Shown here in pieces: positions 11,226 to 23,360 of a stretch of 64,000 nt of DNA. The notes under the pieces were generated by a model that worked only from the letters and a program-made list of their open reading frames with translations, was not told the origin of the DNA and searched no databases. Position 1 is the first letter of the stretch; each line of letters begins with the position of its first letter. A program made the position numbers and the translations under genes. Origin of the DNA: Panaeolus papilionaceus (taxonomy: Eukaryota > Basidiomycota > Agaricomycetes > Agaricales); assembly GCA_015501605.1 (NCBI GenBank), contig JADNRZ010000006.1, positions 1,674,001 to 1,738,000 on the forward strand, in the 5' to 3' direction.

Positions 11226-12642
11226 TCAAGGCTTCTCATCCACATCCATTCCCGACTGCTGCACACTCGCCTCAAACGCCTTCAAATCATCATCTGTGAT
11301 CATATCTGCCTTAATGAGCCTCCTCCTCCCCTGGTCCCACCTTTTCAAATACTCCCTCGCCCGCTCTTCAAATATCTGGCACCCGTCGAAAATATCCGCA
11401 GGCAGCTTATCCTTCCTCTGGTCCCATGGCTTTACATCTATCGACTCACACCGATCCACACACACCATGATCATCCCAAAGCTATACGCATCCGCCAACA
11501 GAGGATCCTGACACACTCCCCTCAGAATCTCAGGTGCTGAGAACGGTCTCGTCCCAGGGTGAATCTGCTCTACCTTGGGCTGTGGGACCTTTGCATGCGC
11601 CTGCGCTGCCTCTCTCCTCTTCGCCAAAAACGGGAACGGATCCACGGGTTCCTCATCCGGGCTCTTGAACACAGAATCAGCTGAAACTGACCGGCCAAAA
11701 TCAAGCAACTTGACGGTGTTAGTTCTCTTCGTGACCTGGATGTTGAGGAGGGATAGATCGCCATGGCTGAGTCGGTATGAATGGAGATGGCTCAGTCCGT
11801 CCAGGAGCTGATTGTGATAGTCCACCTTCTGCCTAATGGTGAGTTTGGGGTCAGCGGTGATAACTTCGTACAGCGTTCGGCCATCAATGAACGCAAGGAC
11901 CATTCCAACGTTCTCCAATGAACCTAGGAAAGCGCAGATATTCCTGTGTCTCGCCACCGTGGTATATACCCGTAGTTCAGCAAGAAATTGGACTGTCACG
12001 TCTGACGCATTTGACTGCATCTCGCCGTTGATCTCAAGCTGGATCACATCAGGCTTCTTGACCACGCATCTATACAGCTCTGATGCCGAACCATGTGCGA
12101 AAGGTTGCAGACTGGCGGTTGGATTAGGGGGAGCGGAGTATGCCGTAGGTGTGGGGAATGAGAAAATGGAGGTGGGGTGGTGGGGCGGGTTGTAGATGGG
12201 GGAAGGGGGTGGTGATTCTGCCTTTTCTCTCTGCTTCTCCAGCCGCTGATGGATCTCATCAAGCCCATGGTTATACTGATTATACTGTACTGGTTGCTCT
12301 ACGGCTGTTTCCTCTGATGATGAGAACGAGTTATTGGTATGAGAGGGTTGATGTGAGGGGTGTGCTGAGTGGGGTGTCTCTTCATCTTCGTTCATTTCGA
12401 CTGTCGGAACATGAATTCAGTGCTCTCGGCCAAGATTATCGTTATGACGCACCCATCCACCAGTTCTTCTTTGAAGTCAACGTCACCCTCTTTACATGCA
12501 TTGCTTTTGGCAGTGGTGGAACTACGTTGGGTTGTGGTGGATGTTGTGGTTCTGGCGAAAGCACCGCAGGGGTTGTTGAAGGTGGAAACCCCCTTGAAAA
12601 TGTTGGCCGAATAGGCGGCGGCACTGGTTGAGCGGACTGCAT
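11226..12642 (-). CDS. Diverged protein kinase (HGD catalytic loop)
   Basis: The kinase domain occupies the C-terminal two thirds: LSHGDLSLLNIQV as catalytic loop (HGD in place of HRD), LLDFGRS as the metal-binding DFG, and RPFSAPEILRG as the APE region. A VVKKP lysine is a candidate ATP-anchoring residue, but the glycine-rich loop is degraded. I propose two exons, 12642..12453 and 12400..11226, joined by a 52-nt GT-AG intron. This gives 454 residues and adds a proline-rich N-terminus (MQSAQPVPPP...). The alternative is a single-exon start at 12395 (MNEDEE, 389 residues). The N-terminal half is Ser/Pro-rich and probably disordered. HGD-type loops are common in lineage-specific fungal kinases. 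Activity is plausible and the substrate unknown. Confidence 0.75.
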
Positions 12643-13346
12643 GGCAGTATACAGGGACTACAGCAGATGTTGAGGTTGAGATTGATGGTACTGAAGAAAG
12701 AAACAACGCACGTTTTCGGTAATGAGTAGATCAACTTGGCGCTCTCTTATCTCAATCTGGGGTTTTATCTAATCTCATTTAGGGAGATTTGCTCGAAAGT
12801 TCTCTCAGTCATTGTACGCTTGGAAACTTGAAGAAATTGTGAAGTGAGAAGAATTCCTGATAATCAGTAGAGTCGATGGCTTTAAAGCGTGGTCTTTGTT
12901 TCCAAGGGCTTGGCGACGGATGTTAATGAATGGGAACAGAAATAGCAGCACCCACACCCCACACCTGGTTCGTAGTTAGGGGCTCGGGGAATCTCAAAGC
13001 GTCGACTTCCATCTCAGGTGCTCTCAGAAGCCACAACTTTAATCCGTAAAAGAATGACATGATATGTATAGCATTAATGCAATGGTCCGAACAAACAAAG
13101 CATGCAACAACAAAAGTGAAGTTCCAGAAAGTATGGGTATACTATGTAGAGGTAAATATTAGTATATCTAGCGGGACTAGGAATAGGTATAAAGGTCATG
13201 AGGAACATGCAGGTTAGTATCTACAAAGTGTCTGGTAAAAGTTCCTGAGAGGGTCATGATGATCAATGAAGGTACGAATATAGTACAGGGCGAAAACGGA
13301 AGAAGGCGAAGGAACGTGGGGGAGGTGAACAACGAAGAGCCAGGTC
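12643..13346. other. Intergenic between kinase and glyoxal oxidase
   Basis: About 0.7 kb with no gene. It holds the kinase promoter and the 3' flank of the glyoxal oxidase gene. Confidence 0.5.
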
Positions 13347-16011
13347 TTATGACCCGACCATGAGAATAGAAGCTATAATCGTCACAATACCAGTACAAAG
13401 TGTGCCGAACCCTGCATGTTTCCAGCTCAATGCATCAGAGGAGTCATGATCGACACCCCCTCCTGAGGGCGAAACCGTAGATGAAGCCGGCAGATCAGCG
13501 ACAGCTGATACTGGTTGCTTGCCGAGTTTACCACTACCCAGCATTACTTGTTGTCCAATGGAAGGGATGCCATTTACGACAACGAAAATGAAAGCTGGGC
13601 CAGGAGCGATGATGTTAGGGTTGGGTGGGAGCTGGCCCACGTGTAGGATCGCAGTGTTATTTTCTTTGAATGCCGTGTAGGTTGAATTGAGTTGTAAGAA
13701 TCGTTGACCCATGTTCTAGAACCCCCGTCAATTAAGAACATCAGTCGAAACTGTAAGCATGCGACAAGTACTTACCATGGCATGTGTCGAGAAGCCAGTT
13801 CGAATGATGATAACCTTAGCATCCTGCACGTTGTCAATGTTGTCGAAGAGATCATCTGAGTCAAGGGAGACGTCGAATGACGCGCCACCGTAACTGTACT
13901 TTGAAAGTAGTCCATTGGGTTGAGGACGCCGTTCATTGTAGTACGAAGGATAGAAGATCTCAGTTCGATACTCAGTCGGGTACTTGAAACCATCGTCGAG
14001 GATAACATCTGGATTGGGGTTCGAACCAGAAATCATGACAGAGCCTTCAATGCACTACATTAGCTCGATCGAAAGCATGCAATAAAATGTATCGTAACCC
14101 ACCATCTGGGAGCAACGTTGCAGAGGAGTGATACATCCGCGGCACATTGCTGGACTGAAGACCATCCGTCGACCACCTCTCCCCATCCTCGGCATCCGGG
14201 TCGTATATGGCAGGCCTCAACACGGGATTGTCCGCAAATGAATGCCCAATGGCCCACGAGTCATTGCCGTACCCTGCCGTACCTATAATACCATGAAAAA
14301 CACGAAGCAAAAGACGCGCATGATCAGCATTAAGGTCACAAGGGGAAATGGGCGAGAGTAAAAAAAGTATCCAATCCAGTCATCGGAAGTATAAAAATGG
14401 CAATCGTATTTTTAACTCACCTAACTTGGCCCCATTTACATTTAGGATTTTCCCATTTGGCAAAGCGATGAAGTTGGCCATCGAACGAGGTTCGGGTAGA
14501 TTGACTTCTTTCACGTATGATGGCGATAAATCAGGGGTTAGTCTCACGCATGAACTCGAGGCAGGGTATGTGGGTGGATTGAAGCTGCTGCTGAGCCATC
14601 TATGATGCAATTATTAGAAACGAGGGTTTTGGATTGGACAATCAGTATGTGAAAAGACGTACTGTTTCGGTTGAACATTAGATCCTCCACAGAACAAGAT
14701 GGTTGCCGTATAGTTGTTCGCTGGCGTCAAGGGCAGCATGATCGTGCCGGCGCTGGCAGGGTAAACTCGAACGGCATCTGGCATGTCGTCAAGCGGCGTT
14801 TCGATATTGTTCTTGTAGTCCAAAGTGACAGTTTTCCAATTTGATTGAAGAAGCAGCTGACCAGATGGGAGTAGCCATGTTAATGGGTACAAGTTGGCAG
14901 GCAGCGTGCTTTGGAGAATGGGGGAGGTGATAGGACCACCTTTCGGTGGGAAGAACTCGTAGGTGGGGTTATCTTGGCCAGGATCGTTAACGTACCCTCC
15001 AAACTGGCATCCACCCAACTATGAACCAAGGAATGCTGGTCAGACCTCATCCAGAAATATGATGGGCATAACTCACGATAATCATTGTCCCATCAGGCAA
15101 AGTTTCTCTGAGGTGTCATCACGAATTGGTCAGTGAGAGTCACGGAACGGAAAGAGAGCTATATATAAATGGCTTACAGCGTAGGATACCATCTTTGCGT
15201 CGATTCCGCAGGAGATAAGACCCAATCGCAATTCCCATCATCACAAGGTGTTAACAATCTGCAATTATGGTTGAGCAATTTCCCCGCTCCGCGATGCAAG
15301 GGTCACCAACCTCATCCTATGAGCAACACGTTGAGCGACACGTGGAGTATTGAAAGAGAACAATGATTGGACACTTACGACTGTCGGCCATCTGGATCAT
15401 CGTAGGGTCCCCCACCATTCTGACTAGCAGCTTGCAGGCCGCCATAAGTCACTGCCTGGTTTCCTCCGACGTTGAGCCATGTTCCATTTCCTAATACGCT
15501 GCCTCCCTGTCAAGAGTGGTGGTCAATTGCGAGAAAGATGTAGATCGATGCACTTGGCAGCCTCGGCTAGAGGACTTACAGCACAAAACGTGTTGGTGAG
15601 CGCGTCCATAGGCCTCTGCGTGTTCGCACCCAATGCCCATTCTAACGAAATAATTCAGTTAAACCCCACTGCCCAGCCCGTACTTCAGTAATCACGCACC
15701 AGATGCCCATGCTGGATGACCATTAATTTGCTGCGGGTTGTTTTCGACTTTGTCCACAAAAAATACCTTGTCAGGTGTTCCAACGAAGAGCTAATGACGA
15801 GACATAAATGGAGACATCCGCACGAGCAGAAACAGACACGTACCTGTTGCGCACTGACGAGACTCTTCCCCATCAATTCGAACCCATTGATATTCCCTTG
15901 CTTTATAGGCTGCCCAGGAGCTGGAAGAACCGTTTGTGCATATGCAGAGAGGGAGAGGAGGCCTAGAACTTGGATGCTTGACCGAAGAGCCCGTCGCAGT
16001 TGGTTGTCCAT
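13347..16011 (-). CDS. Glyoxal oxidase-like copper radical oxidase (AA5_1), membrane-anchored
   Basis: A multi-exon gene whose start at 16011 (MDNQLRRALRSS) gives an N-terminal secretion signal ending near SAYAQ. Conserved blocks follow in order. FCAGGSVLGNG carries the Cys of the Tyr-Cys cofactor. RWYPTLETLPDG carries the cross-linked Tyr. PRMYHSSATLLPDG then SGSNPNPD carries the axial Tyr and a His copper ligand. The last block is the C-terminal STHAMNMGQRFLQL and PPNPNIIAPGPAF region. These enzymes oxidise aldehydes such as glyoxal to acids, releasing H2O2 for lignin-degrading peroxidases. After the catalytic domain comes a Ser/Pro/Gly-rich segment and a hydrophobic C-terminus (FGTLCTGIVTIIASILMV). 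This suggests a GPI anchor or membrane tether, so the enzyme is probably held at the cell surface. Introns are about 55-65 nt, with one of about 115 nt whose exact splice sites are uncertain. Confidence 0.9.
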
Positions 16012-18005
16012 GTCAACTGCCAGGGAAATAGCGTAAAGGGAGGAACAAGGAGGAAGGGGAGTATATAAAGACAGTGGCCAGGCTGGCGGGCCTCTAATAA
16101 GGGTGGTGAACAGCAAAGCGTTCGATGAGCACGGAAATAGTCAGAGAAAAGTCAACGGATGCAGGGTACGATGGTCCGGTGTTCTTATATTGTCTCTTAG
16201 ACGAATTTCCGACACATACACATGCAACCCAAATATGACCACCAAGCTCTTGCCAAGAGATTGATCTTGAGATCATAACCAACCGAATAAGTCCTCGAAG
16301 TCACCAACTTGGTGCTATTTTGACCTTCGATAGTGAAGAATACGCATGTAAAGACCGACTTGATTCGACGTTATAGATGAACGGGACAGGGATTCTGTAG
16401 ATAACAAACTAATTCACTCGATGATGATGTAGTGGACTGGGGAAAGGGTGAGGTCAATTGAACTCAATTGAACGTTGATGACAGTTTCTTGACAGGCACG
16501 CCAACACCAAGGCGAATTATGGACTGACAGCATTCGTGGGAGGTTCGCACCATACTCGGTCATCAGACGCTATTTCTGGTCTCCTCTGACCCTTCTCTAT
16601 TGCGTTCATACACCTTCTTGAGTTCTTATTCCCAACCATCGCTATTCCCTAGTCCAACTGCGTCCTCTTCCTCTGAAATCAATAACCATTTTCAGTGATC
16701 GCCCGCCAAAAACCGGAGCAGGAGTCGCATTGCAAAAACGGGACATACTTGTCGTCCCGTTCGAGGCGTAAGACCACCTAGCATTTCGAATTTGGCTTCC
16801 TGCGGGTTGCTGAAAATAAATAGAAACAAAATTTTCTTTGCAACGCGGTCGGCCCGAGATAGATTACCTCAGACTGTCGATTCATGAGGAAGTCGATTTA
16901 GCACTCAGAAATCGTCATGCATGCCAGCGACAGACACGCCTTGCAACTGCATGAGCTAAATTTATAACGCAAGCTCCATTGTATGCTTCACTCCGTTAAG
17001 GCCTCTCCTTCCATTCATTCATACTTAGACTTAACTGATTTGCACCCTCAGAATCAGGCTGTCAACCTACCATGCATTGAGCTCTTGTCACGAGATTGGG
17101 AATGTACGATGTGCCTCGAGATTCCTACTAAGCTCAGTTCGAGCTTAGGGTTCACACGTATATACGTAAGTACATGCTACATGTTGCTAAAAATAGCACA
17201 TATATATCGATGTACATGGAAATCGACATGCTCTCACGCGCTCTGAAGATTGAATAACCTTATCTTAATGTCCGTGCCTGTCGTGCAAGCGTGTCGCAAT
17301 AACCCGTTCAACACCATCTTCGAAGCCATCCATTGGAGTAGTCTGTCTCCGCTTGGCGCCACATCCAACAGGTAGAGCGAAGCTGCGCGGATATACTTAC
17401 TTCAATTATAGCTGTCATTTCACCCTTTCAAAGCCTGTTGATACCTGCAATTGAATGGTCAGAGGCTGTGGTGTGTTATCTTTTGATCAATGGGTTTGTA
17501 TAGTGGGTAGGCACTACGTTATTTACTACTCTTTGCCAAGGACATCCCCTATCTGGCTCGTCTCCATCCGTTTTCACCCCGCCACCAGGCCGAACACTCA
17601 TTTCGCGCCTTCTTACCGTCCGAACCGACTCCAAATGTGTTTCACTGCTGACCTTCCTCGCCTATCACTTGGTTCATTGACTGACTCCAATCTCGGGGGA
17701 AAAGGGCTTATCGGAGGCCTGACCGCCAATGCAAAAGGATGCTTTAAATGATTGAACGGATGTTATCTCGGCCTCACACAGACCCTGACCTTGAAGGCAC
17801 AAGATCGTCAAGAACAACACCCCTTTAGGACATACACATTGGCATTCCGAGTCAAATCAGCAATTCAAAGCAAACCGCACAGCCAACCGTCATGTCGTAA
17901 TCCGAGGCGTTTAAAAGGCTGGAACCTCACACTCCTCCCTTTCGTTTCTCCACATTCCCCCCCCCCCCCACTTGTTAGCTTGTTAACTCACCAACATTCA
18001 ATGAA
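16012..18005. other. About 2 kb intergenic region, divergent promoters
   Basis: No supported gene. It separates the divergently transcribed glyoxal oxidase and receptor genes. A TATATA-like element lies on the minus strand near 16061-16069, about 50 nt upstream of the glyoxal oxidase ATG. A run of ten C follows at about 17960. Open frames near 16983, 17455 and 17752 show no recognisable features. Confidence 0.5.
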
Positions 18006-19797
18006 ATGAGCTCGCAATTAAAAGACTTCGAAGTTGATCGGATCCAGCAATTGTGCAAGAACCAGGCAACGCTTCCAGTGGGCTATCAGGATTGGTTCCA
18101 TTGTTTGACGTTGCAGGAGGCAGTTGGGCTTACTGTGAGTCTCAATCTCTCGTAAGAAGGACATAGCGTCCAGGATCCAGGAAGTGTAATGCTAACGAAC
18201 CACGTCATCTTAACGCGCGCTTATTCCATCAACAGGTTATCTCCTTTGCTGCCACGCTGTCCGTGGTCTCGATATGCCTGCTTGCATTTGCCGTCTTTGT
18301 GAGTTTCTCTAAAAACGTTACTACTTCAATGCTCGTTGCTGAATGTAAGCCTTTTTCTTAGTGGAAATCGCGCCACTACTCCTGGAACATGGGACTATAC
18401 GAGCCCCTCCACATCTTAACTGTGAGGATAACACTTTTTTTTTCTTTTCGATGATCTATGACCAAATACCCATCTCCAGCTCTCGCTTTTTATCGGGGAC
18501 TTGCTCCAGGCTATCGGGTCGTTGATGAGCATGCATTGGATTTCGAAAGAAGTCGTTACAGTGAAGGACCCATTCTGCCTGGCCCAAGGTACGTCTCTGC
18601 TGTCATTTTTCGTTGTTATTTGTCTCTAGATCGTGAACTAATTCACTTCCAATTGTCGTTCTAGGTTGGGTACAGACTGTGGGCGAAACGGGTGCGGCGT
18701 TGTCCAATCTCGTAAGTGGCGCGTCCTTTTCTTTTTTACTCTGGGCAATCACACACCACTACGATCTGTCAATAATCTTTCGCCTTCACGCCGAACTCAT
18801 TCACACCCATTCAATTTGTTGAAGTCACCCACAAACATTCCACATGAAACCGCTCCATCTATCAACAAATTCATATGCTAATTCATTCATTTATCCCCCT
18901 AATCACAATAGGTCCTCTGCATCTTCACGCTCATCAGCGTGTTCCAACAAAATCTGCAAAGCCGACTTCTCCGCTCTCGACGACTTTGGTTCAGCATAAT
19001 CGCAACTGTCTGGATCGTGCTCCTCATCGTCACAGGGGTGGGGATTAAGAAGCACCCTCAATCCGATAATAGCAAGCCCTACATCGGACCAACGCCCGTG
19101 AGTGTGTCTTCCGCCTTCTTCGAGCATTTACAACACCAGTTCGCTCACTGTAGTGGATGCGCTCCACAGTATTGGTGCTGGATCAATGACGAGTACAGAG
19201 AGTGGCAAATCGGCAACGAGTACGTGTGGTTTTGGATCACACTGGTCTTCGCCGTGATTGTATACGCCGTCGCGGCGTTCTCGTCTACAAACCACAGCGC
19301 ATCATGGAGCGATTTGAAAGTCTGGAACTGGAAGCCTTTGGAGTCTACGAAACGGCTCATGCGACAGATTAAATCAGACAGCTCGTCTTTCTCCCTCGCT
19401 TTACTATGGTAAGCTCAGAGCCTCAACCTCTGCGATCCGGAAACAAAGACGCTTAATTGATAATTACCCCGTTCTCTCTAGGTACCCTGTCATCTATGCC
19501 TTATCTATCCTTCCACTCAGTATCGTTCGATGGAGGACTTTCAGTCACAAAAAAAGCTCTGGCTCAGGGCCAACGATGGCAGTTGCCACAATCTATGCGC
19601 TGACTGGCACTTACAACGTCATTCTTCTTCTATTGATTAGAAGGTTGCTCGCACCACCCCCTGCTCCCAGTCATCCAGCGCAGGATGCGCAGGCAGACTT
19701 TCCGATGTACCCGCAACAAGGACAAGCAGTGCAACCACCGACACCAGGGCCCTCCTTTAGGAGGCAATCACTCTCGAATGGCCATTCGAACGCATGA
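18006..19797 (+). CDS. Seven-transmembrane receptor-like protein (fungal GPCR type)
   Basis: Seven exons (18006..18134, 18236..18298, 18362..18421, 18480..18588, 18665..18711, 18912..19408, 19482..19797) total 1,221 nt, or 406 residues. Hydrophobic helices appear in order: VISFAATLSVVSICLLAFAVF, then LHILTLSLFIGDLLQAIG, GWVQTVGETGAALSNLVLCIF, WFSIIATVWIVLLIVTGVG, VWFWITLVFAVIVYAVAAF, a YPVIYALSILPLSIV helix and a final TYNVILLLLIRRLL helix. The LFIGDLLQAIGS and LCIFTLISVFQ motifs and the seven-helix layout resemble fungal cAMP/glucose-receptor-like GPCRs, which signal through a Galpha protein. A Cys-containing loop (HCSGCAPQYWCW) lies between helices. The cytosolic tail is short, Pro/Gln-rich and possibly phosphorylated. 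The ligand is unknown. Topology and gene structure are well supported; the GPCR class is inferred. Confidence 0.8.
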
Positions 19798-20361
19798 GAG
19801 GCCTTTCCAACTCTATTGTAATGTTTTCTGTATTTCTCCTGTCCTTTGTTGTGACCCTAGTTTATACTAGTTTTGATACCCGTTTGCATTGTACCACCGT
19901 ATATCTTGTAGCTACACCATTTCCTCTCGTAAAATATATATTTATGATATCGCCCCAGGCGCATGCTTACACATAAATGCTTTCTAGAGGCTCCGAATGG
20001 GAGCTCGCTGACATGTCTTTCGTTAGGAATCAACCGAGTACAAGGGAACAAACCGAAATTAGATTAACCTTTGAAAGACGTGAAACCCGTGTAGTGACAT
20101 GCAAACATATCCCGCAGGCATAAGCACCCATCAAAAGCGCCAGTGACAGGAACTGACTGCGGGGAAGAGAGCATAGAATCGAGGTTGCGGTAATATTCAA
20201 GGACAAGACGCTGTTTCTGGGGGGATTCGGTTGTGACTGACGGGGGGTTTGAATATATTACATATTTAAAGAATACAATTGCTCTTTTTTTAATACCGAA
20301 TTTTGGGACGATAGGCGGTAAAAATATACTTGTAACACGGAAAGCGAGAGCAAAGAAGTGC
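19798..20361. other. Intergenic between convergent genes
   Basis: 3' flanks of the receptor gene (plus) and BTB gene A1 (minus). AT-rich, no gene seen. Confidence 0.5.
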
Positions 20362-22329
20362 TCAAAGATTACGGCGCGTCCTGAATCTTTCCAACCAACC
20401 TCCAAAGTTTTCCTCGGTCTCTAAAATTTCATATCCATATACGTCGTTGCGATCTTCGCTATAGGACCGCATGGCATATCTGGGCGAAACGGAGTATTGA
20501 TGTTTTTCAAGGAAAATTGTGAGCGAATATGAATCAGTTGTAACTTATTTCTGCTCACCGATTCACAATGTCGTCGATCACAGATTTTCGTATTTGTGAA
20601 TTGACACTGCCGCTACCGAGAGTGATGAAGAGATCAAAAGATTTTGCAGCCGATGTAATTGGTCGAGGACCAATTGTTCCAGTATTTGACGAGAGGACAG
20701 GGCACCATGGCCGCCTAAATCAACAAGACCGTGCTGAGTATTGCAGCTGGCTAGTATGTCGCTCCAGGTTTGCGACTGCGAGCGGCTTGAAGTAACTGGA
20801 AGATACGGGATGAATGCACCAACACATCAGAAAGAAACATTTGAACTAGGGGTCTGTCACGGTCTGTGTACCTTTTCCCCAGTACTCCTGCAACTTTCGG
20901 TCATGTGCTTCCATCTCGTTCGCCAGTGCCTGAACCCTCAAATCCACATCATTTGCACCTTTTCCCTTCAACTCTTGGATTAGCTCGGCAACCCGGCGTT
21001 TATCACTGTGCAAGAGAATAAGCTTCTCAATACGTGCCCCAGTGTCATCCGGGAACTCGTCGACTTCGCTTATAGACGGACTTGCGTCATCCAGTAGGTC
21101 TTCAACACCAGATGGTCCAGGTTGGTCGGGTGTGTCGTCCTTCTCTCTGCCCTCTGACTCCTCTTCGCCCTTCGCCTCCAAATCGTCCTCCACCCCCACA
21201 GCATCATGTCTTTCACCTTCCTCCAGACTCCTTACTTCGTGCTCTAACCTTTTGGCTTCATCTTGTACGCAACATGTGTCAAGGTTCCTTTCTTCCTGTG
21301 ACATGGGTCGGGGCCCCAACGCGGCAAAATAATCCTCGACAATCTTTCGCGCAGACAACCTGCGGGGGAGAACGTTGGAGGTTCTAAAACCCCTATCTCC
21401 CCAAAGCATACCGCTCATCCACCGGTCCCTCAGATCCTTCAACAGCAGCACCGTATCGGTGTTAATACCACCTGCTAACATTGCTGAACTGTCAGGGACC
21501 TTGATAGAGGTTATGATGGCCTCAAATTCTTGCTTCATGTATTTTTGGACGTCGTATTTCTGGCAAAGGAAAAGGGCGGCAATGGGATCATGACGAGACG
21601 AGCTGGAAGTAAAGAGGTGCCCGAGGTGTGTGATTGCAGTTTCTCGGACCTGGATCGTGGTTGGTGAAACTTGTGAGTCCATGTTGTGAAAGGCATTTGT
21701 AAATGCGAGAACACACCGCTTGGAAGCCCCATTTGGTCGCAAGGTCGAGGATACCAATCCAATGTTCGTCGCCAAAAGGAACATCTACTCCGTAGCTAGA
21801 ACCCATTGCCCAATCCGAGTCAGTGACAATGGCCTAGGCCATTGGGACGAACACCTACAACGGATAAATGACCCTCAGAAAATTGTGGAAATGGATCTTT
21901 GAAACCCCTTCAAGGACGATGGGGTGCTGCTCTGAACTACCTGCGACGGGTAATTGAGAGTCTTGTTTGCTGAAGAGTGATTGGAAATAGGTTCCGTGAT
22001 CGGCGAGTCCGCCTTTGGGGACACAGAACAACCTGTCTTCAGCCTCCACATCACGGTTAGTCCCCCTCAAATGAAACATAGCACCAAGGGCAACATACGG
22101 CTAGCACCACATTTTCGCAGAAATAGATGGGATCGCGTTCCATTGTTACGACATTCCCATTCCCTTGCTCTGTATTGCTTGATGCAGTCTTGTTTTCATT
22201 GGCTTGGGATGCAGCGTTATCCACATTTAGGTCCATGTCGAACTCAGTGAAGCCAATGTCCGAGTCGGAGAACGATATATCAACACTGGACTTCCTTGTG
22301 GATGCCTCAGATGCGAAGCCGGAAGACAT
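20362..22329 (-). pseudogene. BTB/POZ-domain protein A1, frameshifted near the 3' end
   Basis: Six-exon layout as in copy A2. The N-terminus is Ser/Asp-rich (MSSGFASEAS...). The BTB core follows: ERDPIYFCENVVLA, then AEDRLFCVPKGGLADHGTYFQSLF and PIVLEGVSKIHFHNFLRVIYP. Next are a VRET...HL helical region and a long charged segment ending in LQEYWGKG. BTB domains dimerise and can bind cullin 3. In the penultimate exon, at about 20651, A1 has one base fewer than all three paralogues (GCCGATG against GCCGGATG in B1). The frame shifts after DQLH and reaches a stop about 25 codons later. In the original frame the conserved end (NFGGWLERFR) is still readable to 20362. A truncated but BTB-competent protein remains possible, as does an assembly error. 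Confidence 0.7.
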
Positions 22330-23360
22330 TGGAATATGGATTGTGACAACTGAACCTCTGCAGTGAACATTTGATGTGAGTTAGTAACAGGCAGGAGTCA
22401 CAGTTTGTAATAGGTGGACAGAAGAGAAGAAAGGCTAGAACACGAGGTCATCGTTGTTGATTGGAAGCTTTGATACAATCCCACAGGCTGCCGTTGGCAT
22501 CCATTGATGCATCAGGTGTTGCGTGTTGTGGGCGGCTACATCATAATCAGAACTGCCATGACGTCAGAGGTGACTGGATAACACGATGCGAGATGGCATG
22601 GATGAACTAAAAACAGAGTATATCAACACCTATGTATACCACGATCACTGTTCCAAACATTGATTGTCGTTTGCAATGAGAACATCTCCGAGTCGCGATG
22701 CACAGCGACTTTTCTCTTCGAAACCCGTCCAAACAATCGCCAAATAACTCAGTTGAAGTCAGTCGGAACGTCAACATGTGTAAAGATAGTGCCCAGCTCC
22801 TAACCCTCATATGATACTAGGAATAAGCACGACCCACTTTTATATTGGAAGGGATACTAAGTATGAGTACGACAAGGATATGACGGGCTAAGCTAAGGTT
22901 AACAAGAGGCGTATGTACAGACAAGCATACGCCGACATCCTCTAAACCTAACAAAGGCTGACCGGAGGATACTTTAGGGGTTTCTGCTCCCCTTACCACA
23001 TAGGCGAGTTTTTGTTTACCTTCTGTGGCATAATGCATACCTATGGGCTAGGAAAGGAAGATATCCAGCCTTTGTTTGCAGAAGGAGTTTAGACGGGTCA
23101 TTATAAGACTCCGAACACACTGGCAGGGTTCCTTCAAGTGCCTCTTCGATACGCCATCACATCATTTCCTTGCTGCGGCGCGAGACTGATCACGTCGTTG
23201 TTCATGAAGTTAGAAATGTTTATTGTAGATAGTAAAAGTGATAAATAAGAATGAATTGAATATTTTTACTGTATTTCGAGGTGATGAGCTATGAAAATAC
23301 AGTGTTAATACAGAAAGCGAGAGAATGGAAGAATGTATCTGAATCTGGGGCAACGGGCCC
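22330..23360. other. A1-B1 intergenic region with about 570 bp extra
   Basis: The first 270 bases upstream of A1 align with the region upstream of A2 (27900-28170). From about 23190 onward the sequence aligns with the flank of B2. The part at about 22610-23185 has no counterpart between A2 and B2, where only some 20 bases lie in between. No terminal inverted repeats or gene were seen in this extra segment. Confidence 0.55.

Noticed and set aside
12149..12631. 160-codon Gly-rich plus-strand open frame
   Set aside because: Antisense to the Pro-rich N-terminus of the kinase; low complexity with no domain.
21042..21387. Ser-rich plus-strand open frames over BTB A1
   Set aside because: Antisense to the acidic segment of the BTB gene; the same shadow recurs over the other copies.
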